From: a virus
Reading direction: 5' to 3' (one strand)
Length of the DNA: 64,000 nucleotides
IMG/VR virus record: IMGVR_UViG_3300032242_000738
Location: 1-64,000 of that record
Shown: one piece after another, positions 31,963-41,005 of the stretch
Numbering within the stretch: position 1 is the first letter of the stretch
Layout: each line of letters starts with the position of its first letter
Notes under the pieces: generated by a model
Seen by the model: the letters and a program-made list of their open reading frames with translations, nothing else
The model's database searches: none
Told to the model about the DNA's origin: nothing
Translations under genes and position numbers: made by a program

Positions 31963-32555
31963 AAGCTAAAATTAAATCTCTAAAAGTAAATTTATCTGAG
32001 GTGGATTTTGTAGATCCATCAAAGGTAAATGATGGTACTAATGGTAAAATCCTTGAACAAGCAATGATTGAACAAGGATTCCCTGTAGACACACAAGGAA
32101 CAGTAGATTTGCCGGGTGTTGAAGTTAAAAGCAGGAAAGCAACTACAAATTGTATGCATACAGTTGGTACTATGACATATGATGATATCATTAACACACC
32201 CTGGGATCAAATTCCTTTGAAAGATAAGCTACAAAAACAATATCGTGTTACTATTGATAAGGATGAAACAACAGATACAATTAATGCCACCGGCAAAGTT
32301 GTAGATTTAACTGATCCGGAGATTCAAGAAAGATTTAAAGAGGCATATGAAAAGAATCGTGCAGTACTTATTGCACAAGGTAAAATTCATAAAGGTCAAA
32401 CTATCACTGCCGGTGGACAGTATGGCGCATTAGAACATAAACCTACTAAAACCGGTAAAGGTAAAAGTTATGCAATACGTATTCCAAATTCAGGTATGAA
32501 AAAAGTACTTAATATTGCCAATAGTACATACTCTACTTTGTTTGAAGAAGTCTAA
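31959..32555 (+). CDS. MutH/Sau3AI-like PD-(D/E)XK nuclease
   Basis: 198 residues. GKILE33QAM, then TVD50LPGVE55VK57SRK, then a Thr/Cys-rich segment NCMHTVGTMTYDDI gives the E...D...ExK core in the MutH/Sau3AI arrangement (in MutH: DFPELGVELKTIPV). These enzymes nick or cut at short sites such as GATC. It is the last gene of the early operon with MazG; a role in host DNA breakdown or mismatch-type nicking is possible. Family placement is by pattern. Confidence 0.55.
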   Translation: MKAKIKSLKVNLSEVDFVDPSKVNDGTNGKILEQAMIEQGFPVDTQGTVDLPGVEVKSRKATTNCMHTVGTMTYDDIINTPWDQIPLKDKLQKQYRVTIDKDETTDTINATGKVVDLTDPEIQERFKEAYEKNRAVLIAQGKIHKGQTITAGGQYGALEHKPTKTGKGKSYAIRIPNSGMKKVLNIANSTYSTLFEEV

Positions 32556-32570
32556 TCATATATGTTTCCT

Positions 32571-32578
32571 GATAAATA
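32571..32578 (+). promoter_or_regulatory. Late-type promoter box GATAAATA
   Basis: GATAAATA in the context GTTTCCTGATAAATA, identical over 15 bases to the box at 33593. Confidence 0.65.
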
Positions 32579-32595
32579 TAAGTTAGGAAACATAT

Positions 32596-33564
32596 ATGTC
32601 AATAACAATTACAGGTGGAATAACTTTTGGTAGTGTAGGTGGTGTAAGTATTATTGCACCGCCCGGTGGCACTCAAAAGGCTATATTTGGATATGGTGCA
32701 AATTCTGGTGCCATAGCTGTTAAAATAACTAACTTAGTAAGTAATACCGGTGTTGTTGCTACGGATACCGCAGGCGCAGGTACAGCTAGGCTTTCTCTAT
32801 CAGCCTCTATATACGGCGGTGATAAAGCTGTATTTGGGTATGGTGCGGATACCGGCGGAGGTGCATTATCAATGACCAATCTAGTAAGTAATACAGGTGT
32901 GGTAGCGACAGATACAACCGGTGTTGGTATTACTAGGTTTTCATTAGCCGCGGCAGGCTATGGCACAGATAAAGCTATATTTGGATATGGCGCAAATTCT
33001 GGTGCTACGTCAATATCAATAACCAACTTAGTATCAAATGCCGGTGTAGTAGCTACAGATACAACAGGTGTTGGTACTGCTAGACGATATCTTGCTGCCG
33101 CCGGCTATGGTACAGATAAAGCTATATTTGGATATGGTGAAGATAGCGGTGGCGGTACATTGTCAATGACTAACTTAGTAAATAATACCGGTGTTGTTGC
33201 TACAAATACCACAGGTGTCGGCACTGATAGAAGTCACCTTGCAGCCACAGGATATGGTAGTTCAGGACAGGCTATATTTGGATATGGATCAAATTCCGGC
33301 GGTATTGGAGTAAAAATAACCAACCTAATAAGTAATACCGGTGTTGTTGCTACTGATACTACAGGAGTAGGCTCTGCTAGGCTTTCTCTATCAGCCTCTA
33401 TATACGGCGGTGATAAAGCTGTATTTGGGTATGGTGCGGATACCGGCGGAGGTGCATTATCAATGACCAATCTAGTAAGTAATACAGGAGTAGTTGCTAC
33501 AGATACAGCTGGTGTAGGTACTGCTAGATATGGATTAGCAGCCGCAGGGTATTCATTAACCTAA
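32596..33564 (+). CDS. Six-repeat propeller-like virion protein
   Basis: 322 residues. After ~25 residues there are six repeats of about 49 residues, each with KAIFGYG.(N/D)SG, ITNLVSN.GVVATDT and GTAR..LAAAGYG. This spacing fits blades of a beta-propeller (kelch-like), a fold used in phage tip proteins. Two blade segments are identical at DNA level over 113 bases. Late promoter upstream. Function in the particle, perhaps receptor binding, is inferred. Confidence 0.65.
   Translation: MSITITGGITFGSVGGVSIIAPPGGTQKAIFGYGANSGAIAVKITNLVSNTGVVATDTAGAGTARLSLSASIYGGDKAVFGYGADTGGGALSMTNLVSNTGVVATDTTGVGITRFSLAAAGYGTDKAIFGYGANSGATSISITNLVSNAGVVATDTTGVGTARRYLAAAGYGTDKAIFGYGEDSGGGTLSMTNLVNNTGVVATNTTGVGTDRSHLAATGYGSSGQAIFGYGSNSGGIGVKITNLISNTGVVATDTTGVGSARLSLSASIYGGDKAVFGYGADTGGGALSMTNLVSNTGVVATDTAGVGTARYGLAAAGYSLT
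32785..32897 (+). repeat. 113-bp perfect direct repeat, copy 1
   Basis: Identical to 33376-33488, four blades (591 bases) downstream in the same gene. Confidence 0.92.
33376..33488 (+). repeat. 113-bp perfect direct repeat, copy 2
   Basis: Identical to 32785-32897; the other blades have diverged in third positions, so this pair is recent or kept alike by conversion. Confidence 0.92.
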
Positions 33565-33592
33565 AAATCATAATTATTATCTATAGTTTCCT

Positions 33593-33600
33593 GATAAATA
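33593..33600 (+). promoter_or_regulatory. Late-type promoter box GATAAATA
   Basis: GATAAATA preceded by GTTTCCT, 20 bases before the gp13 ATG at 33621. Confidence 0.65.
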
Positions 33601-33620
33601 CAATATACAGGTAAACAACT

Positions 33621-34418
33621 ATGACAATATCATCAACAGCAAATATCCTATCTACACCATCTGGTCTACGACTAGATGAACTAAAACAGGCACTATTCCA
33701 AAACATTAGATATCGTCTAGGTGATGGTATCATTGACTTAGAATTAGATCCTCAACACTATGAGGCTGCTTATAACTATGCTATTAAAGTATATCGTCAA
33801 AGAGCACAAAACGCTACATCAGAATCTTATACTCTTTTTACAATAGAAAAAAACGTAGATACTTATACACTTCCTAGTGAATTCATCAATGTACGCTGTT
33901 TATATCGTAGAACAGTTGGTCTTGAAACAGGGCCAGGTTCTAGCAGTTTTGATCCATTCAGTAGTGCTATTCTTAATACATACTTACTAAACTATAACTA
34001 TGCAGGTGGTATGGCAACATATGACTTTTATGCTGGTTATGTTGAATTAGCCGCACGTATGTTTGGTGGTTATGTTGTATATACATTTGATCCAGTAACA
34101 AAAGTTTTACGTATAGTTCGTGATCCAAAAGGTAGTGGTGAACGTGTTCTTATTTGGGCAGACATACAACGAACAGAAGAAGTATTATTACAGGATCCGG
34201 GCGCTGGTGTTTGGATTGGCGACTTTGTGTTAGCTAATCTTAAAGTAATTATCGGTGAAGCACGTGAGAAATTTGCTAGTATTGCAGGGCCAGGTGGTGG
34301 AACAAGTTTAAATGGTGCAGCCATGAAAGCTGAAGGAAAGGCTGCAATGGAACTATGTATTGACGAACTCAAACGTTATGTAGATTATAGTCAACCACTA
34401 ACTTGGGTACAGGGCTAA
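33621..34418 (+). CDS. 13: Neck protein gp13-like
   Basis: 265 residues (T4 gp13 309). LDELKQALFQNIRYRLGDGIIDLELDPQHYEAAYNYAI parallels T4 gp13 ([27 protein letters not shown]). It continues with SYTLFTIEKNVDTYTLP, the beta-hairpin core, and ends with a helix carrying EAREKFASIAGPGGGTSLNG. gp13 and gp14 join head and tail. It ends directly against the next ATG. Confidence 0.78.
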   Translation: MTISSTANILSTPSGLRLDELKQALFQNIRYRLGDGIIDLELDPQHYEAAYNYAIKVYRQRAQNATSESYTLFTIEKNVDTYTLPSEFINVRCLYRRTVGLETGPGSSSFDPFSSAILNTYLLNYNYAGGMATYDFYAGYVELAARMFGGYVVYTFDPVTKVLRIVRDPKGSGERVLIWADIQRTEEVLLQDPGAGVWIGDFVLANLKVIIGEAREKFASIAGPGGGTSLNGAAMKAEGKAAMELCIDELKRYVDYSQPLTWVQG

Positions 34419-35588
34419 ATGAGAGCCAATGAATTCATAACAGAAGTCAGAGATCGGATGTATCAATACATCCGAAGCATTGTTCCTACATGGCCAGAAT
34501 ATGTTGTGCAAGACTTGTTGTATAAAGGTCGCGGTAAAAATAAAAATTATAATGTCAATAGTGATGTCAAAGGCGAAATCCTTGAAATGATTGCGGACGC
34601 AGGACTAAGTCCCAACACTAACCCTTGGCAACTTGTGCCCAACATGAAGTTTACCATGGATATGTTTACTCCAAAGACCAAACAGAATTTAATAGCAAGG
34701 GCTGGCGGAAAAAGTGATTTAGGTATGGGCATACCAAAAGATGCTGAAAGACATGCTACACAAGCCGCACTTGTTCAACAAGTAGGTGTGAGTAAAGAAC
34801 CAGTGATCTTAATAAAAACACCACACGGATATGCTCTACCAGAAGGTTGGCACAGAACTATACAACACTTTGCCAAGTATCCTGACGGATATACGGGTCC
34901 TGCTTATGTAGCAGTGGCACATGGTCAGAACAGTTTGGAGGAAGGCTTGGAAGATTATGAAGGTATAAAAATCAAGTTCAGCAAAGATTCTAATGGAGTA
35001 GCAATCAAAGCATTATCAAATGACAGCAACAAAGTATTAGGAAGTGTTGAACTATTTTTCAACGAAAAGGGACAGTTAGAACCGCAAGACCTTTGGGTCA
35101 ATGATCGTTATCAAGGACAAGGCATTGCTAAAGCAATGTATGACTTTTTAAAAAATAAAGGCTACACTATTATTAGAAGTTGGGATCAAACTGACGCAGG
35201 TGCAGGATTTTGGAACAAGCACAAAGGCACAGGGGTCAATGTCTGGGAACAAGGTGTGGCGGAAGGCATCTCAAACGACATGTCTACAAAAGATATGATT
35301 GCATATCTAAGACAACACCATGATACAAATCTACATCAAGATTATCTAAATCACATAAACACATTTAGCAAGTTTGTGTTACAAAATGTTCCTGTAAATT
35401 CAATCAAAACAAATTTGCCTAAACTAGATCCTGCAAAAGTAGAACAATACAAACAAATGGATTTTAGTAAGGCTCCTCCTATTGTAATGGGCGGGGGATA
35501 TATTTTAGATGGTTACCACAGAGCCAACGTAGCAAAAGCATTGGGTATTCCTACTATTAAAGCCTATGTTGGTATCACAACAAAATAA
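34419..35588 (+). CDS. Candidate capsid-packaged ParB-GNAT-ParB protein
   Basis: 389 residues. The N-terminus MRANEFITE|V closely resembles the capsid targeting signal of T4 internal proteins (MKTYQEFIAE|A). A first segment with EPVILIKTPHGYALPEGWHR (127-146) is ParB-like; L173-E-E|G is a prohead-protease-like site; residues 176-275 form a GNAT acetyltransferase with QGQGIAKAM (232-240); V280-A-E|G is a second site; 350-385 (PPIVMGGGYILDGYHRANVAKALG) is ParB-like. It follows gp13. Delivery into the host is inferred from T4 internal proteins. Confidence 0.6.
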   Translation: MRANEFITEVRDRMYQYIRSIVPTWPEYVVQDLLYKGRGKNKNYNVNSDVKGEILEMIADAGLSPNTNPWQLVPNMKFTMDMFTPKTKQNLIARAGGKSDLGMGIPKDAERHATQAALVQQVGVSKEPVILIKTPHGYALPEGWHRTIQHFAKYPDGYTGPAYVAVAHGQNSLEEGLEDYEGIKIKFSKDSNGVAIKALSNDSNKVLGSVELFFNEKGQLEPQDLWVNDRYQGQGIAKAMYDFLKNKGYTIIRSWDQTDAGAGFWNKHKGTGVNVWEQGVAEGISNDMSTKDMIAYLRQHHDTNLHQDYLNHINTFSKFVLQNVPVNSIKTNLPKLDPAKVEQYKQMDFSKAPPIVMGGGYILDGYHRANVAKALGIPTIKAYVGITTK

Positions 35589-35597
35589 CCTAATCTC

Positions 35598-35626
35598 TTT
35601 ACTTTATAGCTCTCCTGTAGTATAAT
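35598..35626 (+). promoter_or_regulatory. Sigma70-like promoter of the dNMP kinase gene
   Basis: TTTACT at 35598-35603, 17-base spacer, TATAAT at 35621-35626. The in-frame ATG at 35627 directly after the -10 box would lie before the transcript start and is rejected. Confidence 0.65.
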
Positions 35627-35647
35627 ATGTATTACAGGAGTTACCAT

Positions 35648-36280
35648 ATGATTATTGGAATTACGGGACTAATTTCGAGCGGCAAAGACACTATTGCCGA
35701 CTATCTTTGCACATTTCACGGGTTCAAGCGTGTTAGTTTTGCGGCATCATTGAAAGATGCAGTAGCAGCCGTCTTTGGTTGGGATAGAGAATACTTAGAA
35801 GGTTCAACTAAAAAAAGCAGAGAATGGCGAGAACAAAAAGACCAATGGTGGAGTGATCGTTTAGGAATGAATATTACACCAAGATGGGTATTACAATACT
35901 GGGGAACAGAGGTATGTCGTAATAACTTTCACAATGATATTTGGGTAGCTAGCGTAGAGAATAAATTACGTCAAACCACTGATAATATTGTAATTACCGA
36001 TTGTCGTTTTGCTAATGAAGTAAGTGCAATTAAGAATGCCGGCGGAATTACTATGCGTGTTAGTCGTGGTCTACGTCCAGAATGGTATAGTGCGGCAGTT
36101 GATTACAATAATGAACCTGCAGGTAGCGAATCACATCAAAAAGCTATGGTAGAATTAGCTAATTATGCAGTACATGCCAGTGAATATAGCAGTATTGGAT
36201 TATTGTATGACCATTATATTGATAATAATGGATCAATTGATGATTTGCACAAGCAAGTCAACTCAGTAGTCAACTTGTAA
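35648..36280 (+). CDS. 1: Deoxynucleoside monophosphate kinase gp1-like
   Basis: 210 residues from the ATG at 35648, with CAGGAG seven bases upstream. The P-loop GLISSGKDT is at residues 7-15, followed by FKRVSFAASLKDAV (substrate lid), a Trp-rich acceptor region (REQKDQWWSDRLG) and VITDCRFANE, as in T4 gp1 dNMP kinases. It phosphorylates dNMPs to dNDPs for phage DNA synthesis. Its 3' end overlaps the convergent HNH-like gene by 18 bases. Confidence 0.88.
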   Translation: MIIGITGLISSGKDTIADYLCTFHGFKRVSFAASLKDAVAAVFGWDREYLEGSTKKSREWREQKDQWWSDRLGMNITPRWVLQYWGTEVCRNNFHNDIWVASVENKLRQTTDNIVITDCRFANEVSAIKNAGGITMRVSRGLRPEWYSAAVDYNNEPAGSESHQKAMVELANYAVHASEYSSIGLLYDHYIDNNGSIDDLHKQVNSVVNL

Positions 36281-36607
36281 GTCACCACGTTTCCAAGTAA
36301 CTTCTTTCTTTTTAACTACTTCTACACAGTTAAGACATATACTACGTAAGTTAACCAAGTCAGCATTTTCTAAATTACCGTCAATATGAAAGACGGTAAT
36401 CTGACTTGGGAATAGACTTTTGAAACCGCATAAATCACATGCGGTTTTTTTCTTATATCCTTTAGTTTTCCATTTAGGATTTCTAGGTTTAAGTTTGTTT
36501 TTCTTTCTACCACACTCATCACACAAGCTTCTATAGTGTGTTATACCTAGCCGTTTATAGTTAACAGCACAGTGGTTCTTTCCGCAAGTATTACATATAG
36601 GTCGCAT
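36263..36607 (-). CDS. HNH-like zinc protein
   Basis: 114 residues on the minus strand from the ATG at 36607; a TTG at 36685 would add 26 poorly supported residues. It has paired CxxCG knuckles (CNTCGK, CDECGR, CDLCGF) and HIDGN...N...NLRSICLNC, the core of zinc-stabilised HNH nucleases. A GTAAATA late-type box ends four bases before the ATG. Could be a free-standing homing-type endonuclease or a packaging-associated nuclease. Confidence 0.62.
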   Translation of the reverse strand: MRPICNTCGKNHCAVNYKRLGITHYRSLCDECGRKKNKLKPRNPKWKTKGYKKKTACDLCGFKSLFPSQITVFHIDGNLENADLVNLRSICLNCVEVVKKKEVTWKRGDLQVDY

Positions 36608-36666
36608 GATGTATTTACTCACGGAACCTTCAAAGGCACGGTAAGACTGTCTTTTTAAAGGTATTT

Positions 36667-36674
36667 GATAAATA
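36667..36674 (+). promoter_or_regulatory. Late-type promoter box GATAAATA before the sheath gene
   Basis: GATAAATA, then a small stem-loop near the mRNA start (AGGT 36688-36691 with ACCT 36697-36700) and AAGGA before the ATG at 36728. Confidence 0.65.
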
Positions 36675-36727
36675 TTAATATGCAATCAGGTAGTAAACCT
36701 CAAAATTTTACATAAAGGAAATATAAA

Positions 36728-39700
36728 ATGGCATTAACATCTCCAGGCGTAGAAGTACAAATCATTGACCAGAGTCAATACCTTCCAGCCCCAACGAATT
36801 CAGTCCCACTTATTTTAGTAGCAACAGCACAAAACAAAGCTGATGCATCTGGAACAGGTGTAGCAGCCGCGACAACAGCAGCTAACGCAAACAAATTATT
36901 CCAAGTAACAAGTCAGAGAGACTTAGTAAACTTGTATGGTACACCGTTCTTCTATACAACGACAAATGGTACACCAATACAGGGTTATGAGTTAAATGAG
37001 TATGGTTTATTAGCAGCCTACAGTACATTAGGTGTAACAAATCGTTGTTATGTCTTACGTGCTGATATTGATCTAGCAAGTTTAGTAGGTCAAACAGGTC
37101 GTCCAACAGGTAGCCCAGACAGTGGTACATATTGGTTAGATACTACAACTAGTACATGGGGTATATATGAATTTAATCAAACTACTGGTCAATTCATGTT
37201 ACAGAATCCTATTGTTATTACAATGGATAGTGATTTAACAGCAGGTGTACCAAACAATAGTATTGGTAATATCGGCGATTATGCTGTAAATGCTATGCAA
37301 GCCATGAGTGACCCTGAAGCGTTAAATGATAGAACATATTTTTACAAAACATCATCAAATGCATGGACAATATTAGGTTCAAGTGCTTGGAAATTAGATG
37401 TTCCTACAATACAAGCAACACAATCTAATCCAACATTAGGTGCAGGTGTATTCACTATCAATTTATCTGGTACATCAGGCGTTACTGCAACTATTAATGT
37501 TTCTAGTGGCAACACTGTTGATAATGTTGCATCTACTATTAATGGTTTTGGATGGGCTGGTATGTATGCTGAAGTTCGTAGTGGTAAATTATGTATTTTC
37601 AGTAATCAATTTGGCAATGGTTCTTGTTTAATTATTGCTAATGTATCTGGTACTGCACTTGCAGATATAGGTATTGCAACTGGTCGTTATAATCAGCCTG
37701 CATTTGTATATGGTACAAGTGCCCAAATGCCATTATGGAACACAAGTCAAACAACTCCTCGTCCAACAGGTAGTGTATGGTTAAAAGTTGGATCAGCTGG
37801 TACTGGTTTAAGTCCAGCACTTTCTGTATACAACGGTGCTACAAATTCTTGGTCAGCTAAGAATGTATCTTTAGCAACAAGTGATTGGGTAGCAAGCGCA
37901 AACTTAGATGCTACTGGTGGTAAAGCAATACTTCCGGGAACTGTATATTGCCAATATGCATTTGATGCAACAGGTGTTAATCCAAGTCAGACTGCTCCTA
38001 TTTACATGTGGGAAAGAATAGCGACAGGTGAAACAGTAGTTACAGGTAATGTAAGTAATCCAATGTTTAATCTTGGTCCATATTACATGGAAGTATCTGT
38101 AAGTGTTCCTGGAAGCACAACTTTAGACGGTCCATATTATTTTGAATTAGACGATAATAGTGATGCAGTTGATTTTGTAACAGCATGGCAAGCAGCTGGT
38201 ATATCTTATACAACTGCAATGGTAACAACAGACGGTGCTATTCAATTAACACATACTGAAGGTGGTGAAATCATATTAAATGACTTTGTTAATAGCTCAT
38301 TTACTAATACAAATGCTTCTAATGGATTAATTGCCGCAGCTGGATTTGTTATAGATACAACATCTGGAGTAAAATATGGTCCTTCTAATACAACATATTT
38401 GAATGTTACTGGCACAGGTGGTACTGGATCAGGAGCTACTTATGACATTCTAGTAACTGCTGGAGTATATATAGTACATAATGCTGGCATAACAAGTCCA
38501 GGTGCAGGTGGTTATACATTGGGTGATCAAATTACTATACCAGGTACACAACTTGGTGGAACTAGCCCAGCAAATAATTTAGTTGTTGAAATAACATCAG
38601 TATCAGTAGGTGGTAACCCAACATCAATTACTTATGTATCAGGTAATCCTACACATACATATCTAACACAGTTAAGTAACTGGAGAGAGTTCACTTATAT
38701 TGCTAATGAAGGTGCGCCAGCAATGGCTCCTGCGAATGATACTAACTGGTTCTATAGTGTAGTAGATCAAGTTGATATTATGGTAAACTTCAGTGGTAAC
38801 TGGTATGGTTATGGTAATCGTAACTATGATAGTAACGGATTCCCATTACCAACATTCAGTACATCAGCTACTAATCCAACTGGTCCATTAATTAGTGCAA
38901 CTGCACCAACAACACAAAGTGATGGTACTAATTTAGTATACGGTGATATTTGGATTGACACTAGTGATTTAGAAAATTATCCAATTATTAATCGTTGGCA
39001 AAGTGTTAATGGTATAAATCAATGGGTATTACTTGATAATACAAATCAAACAAGTAGTACAGGTGTAGTATTTGCTGACGCACGTTGGTCAAGTAATCAA
39101 AACACTATTAGCCCAGTTGATGATCCTATACCAACAATCACTGGCTTATTAGCTAGTAACAACCTTGATTTAGATGCACCTGATCCAACATTATATCCTT
39201 CTGGTATGTTGTTATTCAACACACGCCGTAGTGGTTATAACGTAAAACAGTTCAGAACTAACTACTTCAATGGTACTAGTTTCCCTGATACACAATTACC
39301 ATATTACAAAGATACTTGGGTAACAGTAAGTGGTAATCAAGCAACAGGTGCACCTTACATGGGTCGTAAAGCACAACGTGCAATGGTTGTACAATCATTG
39401 AATATGGCAATTGCTACTAACACAGCAATACGTGATGAAGATAACTTCTTCAACTTGTTAGCAACACCAAACTATCCAGAACTACAACCTGGTATGATTA
39501 CATTAAATAATGACCGTGGTCAAACTGGTTATATTTTAGGTGACACACCGTTGCGTTTACCTGATAGTGCTACTGCAATTCAAGCATGGGCTAACAATGA
39601 AGCTGGCGCAGCAAGTACAGGTGAAGAAGGTTTAGTAACACGTGATACATATATGGGTCTATTCTATCCAAGTGGATTAGCAACTGACTTACAAGGTAAT

Positions 39701-40303
39701 CAAGTTGCAGTACCAGCATCATATATGATGTTGCGTACATTCTTACGTAATGATACGATTAGTTATCCTTGGTTAGCGGCAGCTGGTACTCGTCGTGGTA
39801 CAATTGACAATGCATTAAGTATTGGTTACGTTGATAATATGACTGGTGAGTTTATGCCGATCAAGACACGTTTAGGTATACGTGATGTATTGTATATCAA
39901 TTTCATTAATCCTTTAGTATTCTTTACTGGTGTAGGACTATTGAATTATGGTAACAAGACTAGCTTTAATAGTCAAAGTGCGTTAGATAGAACTAACGTT
40001 GCACGATTGATTGCTTATATACGTAGACAATTAACATTAGCAGCAAGACCGTTTGTATTTGAACCTAACGATGCATTGACACGTAATCAAATCGCAGGTG
40101 TTGTACAGTCATTGATGGTTGATTTAGTTGCTAAACGCGGTCTATACGATTATCTTGTAGTATGTGACGAAAGTAACAATACGCCAGCAAGAATTGATAG
40201 AAGTGAACTATGGATAGATGTTGCAGTTGAACCTGTTAAGGCAGCTGAATTTATCTATATCCCAGTTCGTATAATGAACACGGGCGCTATTGGTGCTCAA
40301 TAA
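36728..40303 (+). CDS. 18: Tail sheath protein gp18-like, enlarged
   Basis: 1191 residues, almost twice T4 gp18 (659). The N-terminus SPGVEVQIIDQSQYLPAPTNSVPLILVA and the C-terminal ~350 residues (RFGL-type body with YMMLRTFLRNDTISYPWLAAAGTRRG, LIAYIRRQLTLAARPFVFEPND and AAEFIYIPVRIMNTG) are typical sheath. Between ~110 and ~840 lies a large Gly/Thr/Ser-rich insertion containing three related modules (PTGS..YWLDTTTSTWGIYEFN near 120; PTGSVWLKVG near 350; YGDIWIDTSD near 740). The core assembles around the tube and contracts at infection; the insert probably decorates the outside. Confidence 0.9.
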   Translation: MALTSPGVEVQIIDQSQYLPAPTNSVPLILVATAQNKADASGTGVAAATTAANANKLFQVTSQRDLVNLYGTPFFYTTTNGTPIQGYELNEYGLLAAYSTLGVTNRCYVLRADIDLASLVGQTGRPTGSPDSGTYWLDTTTSTWGIYEFNQTTGQFMLQNPIVITMDSDLTAGVPNNSIGNIGDYAVNAMQAMSDPEALNDRTYFYKTSSNAWTILGSSAWKLDVPTIQATQSNPTLGAGVFTINLSGTSGVTATINVSSGNTVDNVASTINGFGWAGMYAEVRSGKLCIFSNQFGNGSCLIIANVSGTALADIGIATGRYNQPAFVYGTSAQMPLWNTSQTTPRPTGSVWLKVGSAGTGLSPALSVYNGATNSWSAKNVSLATSDWVASANLDATGGKAILPGTVYCQYAFDATGVNPSQTAPIYMWERIATGETVVTGNVSNPMFNLGPYYMEVSVSVPGSTTLDGPYYFELDDNSDAVDFVTAWQAAGISYTTAMVTTDGAIQLTHTEGGEIILNDFVNSSFTNTNASNGLIAAAGFVIDTTSGVKYGPSNTTYLNVTGTGGTGSGATYDILVTAGVYIVHNAGITSPGAGGYTLGDQITIPGTQLGGTSPANNLVVEITSVSVGGNPTSITYVSGNPTHTYLTQLSNWREFTYIANEGAPAMAPANDTNWFYSVVDQVDIMVNFSGNWYGYGNRNYDSNGFPLPTFSTSATNPTGPLISATAPTTQSDGTNLVYGDIWIDTSDLENYPIINRWQSVNGINQWVLLDNTNQTSSTGVVFADARWSSNQNTISPVDDPIPTITGLLASNNLDLDAPDPTLYPSGMLLFNTRRSGYNVKQFRTNYFNGTSFPDTQLPYYKDTWVTVSGNQATGAPYMGRKAQRAMVVQSLNMAIATNTAIRDEDNFFNLLATPNYPELQPGMITLNNDRGQTGYILGDTPLRLPDSATAIQAWANNEAGAASTGEEGLVTRDTYMGLFYPSGLATDLQGNQVAVPASYMMLRTFLRNDTISYPWLAAAGTRRGTIDNALSIGYVDNMTGEFMPIKTRLGIRDVLYINFINPLVFFTGVGLLNYGNKTSFNSQSALDRTNVARLIAYIRRQLTLAARPFVFEPNDALTRNQIAGVVQSLMVDLVAKRGLYDYLVVCDESNNTPARIDRSELWIDVAVEPVKAAEFIYIPVRIMNTGAIGAQ

Positions 40304-40308
40304 AATAT

Positions 40309-40328
40309 GATACCCCGAAAGGGGTATC
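40309..40328 (+). terminator. Stem-loop with GAAA tetraloop between sheath and tube
   Basis: GATACCCC (40309-40316) pairs with GGGGTATC (40321-40328) around GAAA, a GNRA loop. The T-tract is weak (TATTTCT), so partial termination or mRNA end protection is likely. Confidence 0.75.
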
Positions 40329-40339
40329 TATTTCTAATA

Positions 40340-40347
40340 GATAAATA
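40340..40347 (+). promoter_or_regulatory. Late-type promoter box GATAAATA before the tube gene
   Basis: GATAAATA with AGGAG at 40356-40360 six bases before the ATG at 40367. Confidence 0.7.
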
Positions 40348-40366
40348 TTAATAACAGGAGAAAAAA

Positions 40367-41005
40367 ATGGCAACAGCCTCACAATCATTGTTTAACATGA
40401 CAGTAGCGTCAGATAACTCTGGCGGAAATCAGGGCTTGCTAATGCCCAAACTACAATATCGTTTTAGAGTTAATTTTCTAAACTTTGGAGTTAGTAATGC
40501 CACTAATGAATTAACTAAGCAAGTTATTGACGTAACACGCCCATCAGTTAGTTTTGGTGAAATTAACATACCAGTTTATAACTCTACTATGTATTTGGCA
40601 GGTAGACATGAATGGCAACCACTAACGGTTAATGTTCGTGATGATGCATCCGGTAGTGTTTCAAAATTAGTTGGACAACAGTTACAGAAACAAATGGACT
40701 TTGTTGAACAAGCTTCAGCCGCAACAGGTCAAGATTATAAGTTTCAAACAAATATTGAAATACTAGACGGTGGTAACGGTACTGCTACTCCAGTTGTATT
40801 AGAAACATGGGAAGTATATGGTTGCTTCTTGCAGGCAGCTAATTACAATAACCTAGCTTATAGTTCTAACGAAGTTGTAACAATACAATTATCAATTCGC
40901 TTTGACAATGCAATTCAATCACCATTGAGTTCTGGAGTTGGTACAAGTGTTGGTCGTGCCTTAGGTGGTAAATCAACTACAGGTATTGGTTCTGGTCAAG
41001 CTTAA
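40367..41005 (+). CDS. 19: Tail tube protein gp19-like
   Basis: 212 residues. LLMPKLQYRFRVNFLNFG, then TRPSVSFGEINIPVYNSTMYLAGRHEWQPLTVNVRDD, then WEVYGCFLQAANYNNLAYSSNEVVTIQLSIRFDNAIQ is the tube fold of T4 gp19 (163 residues) with a slightly longer C-terminus. It forms the inner channel of the tail. It has its own late promoter immediately after the sheath gene. Confidence 0.92.
   Translation: MATASQSLFNMTVASDNSGGNQGLLMPKLQYRFRVNFLNFGVSNATNELTKQVIDVTRPSVSFGEINIPVYNSTMYLAGRHEWQPLTVNVRDDASGSVSKLVGQQLQKQMDFVEQASAATGQDYKFQTNIEILDGGNGTATPVVLETWEVYGCFLQAANYNNLAYSSNEVVTIQLSIRFDNAIQSPLSSGVGTSVGRALGGKSTTGIGSGQA

Noticed and set aside
35627-35647. Upstream ATG of the dNMP kinase
   Set aside because: It immediately follows the -10 box and would precede the transcript start; ATG 35648 has CAGGAG.
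36608-36685. TTG extension of the HNH-like gene
   Set aside because: No ribosome site, it overlaps the late promoter of the sheath gene, and the CxxC body starts at ATG 36607.
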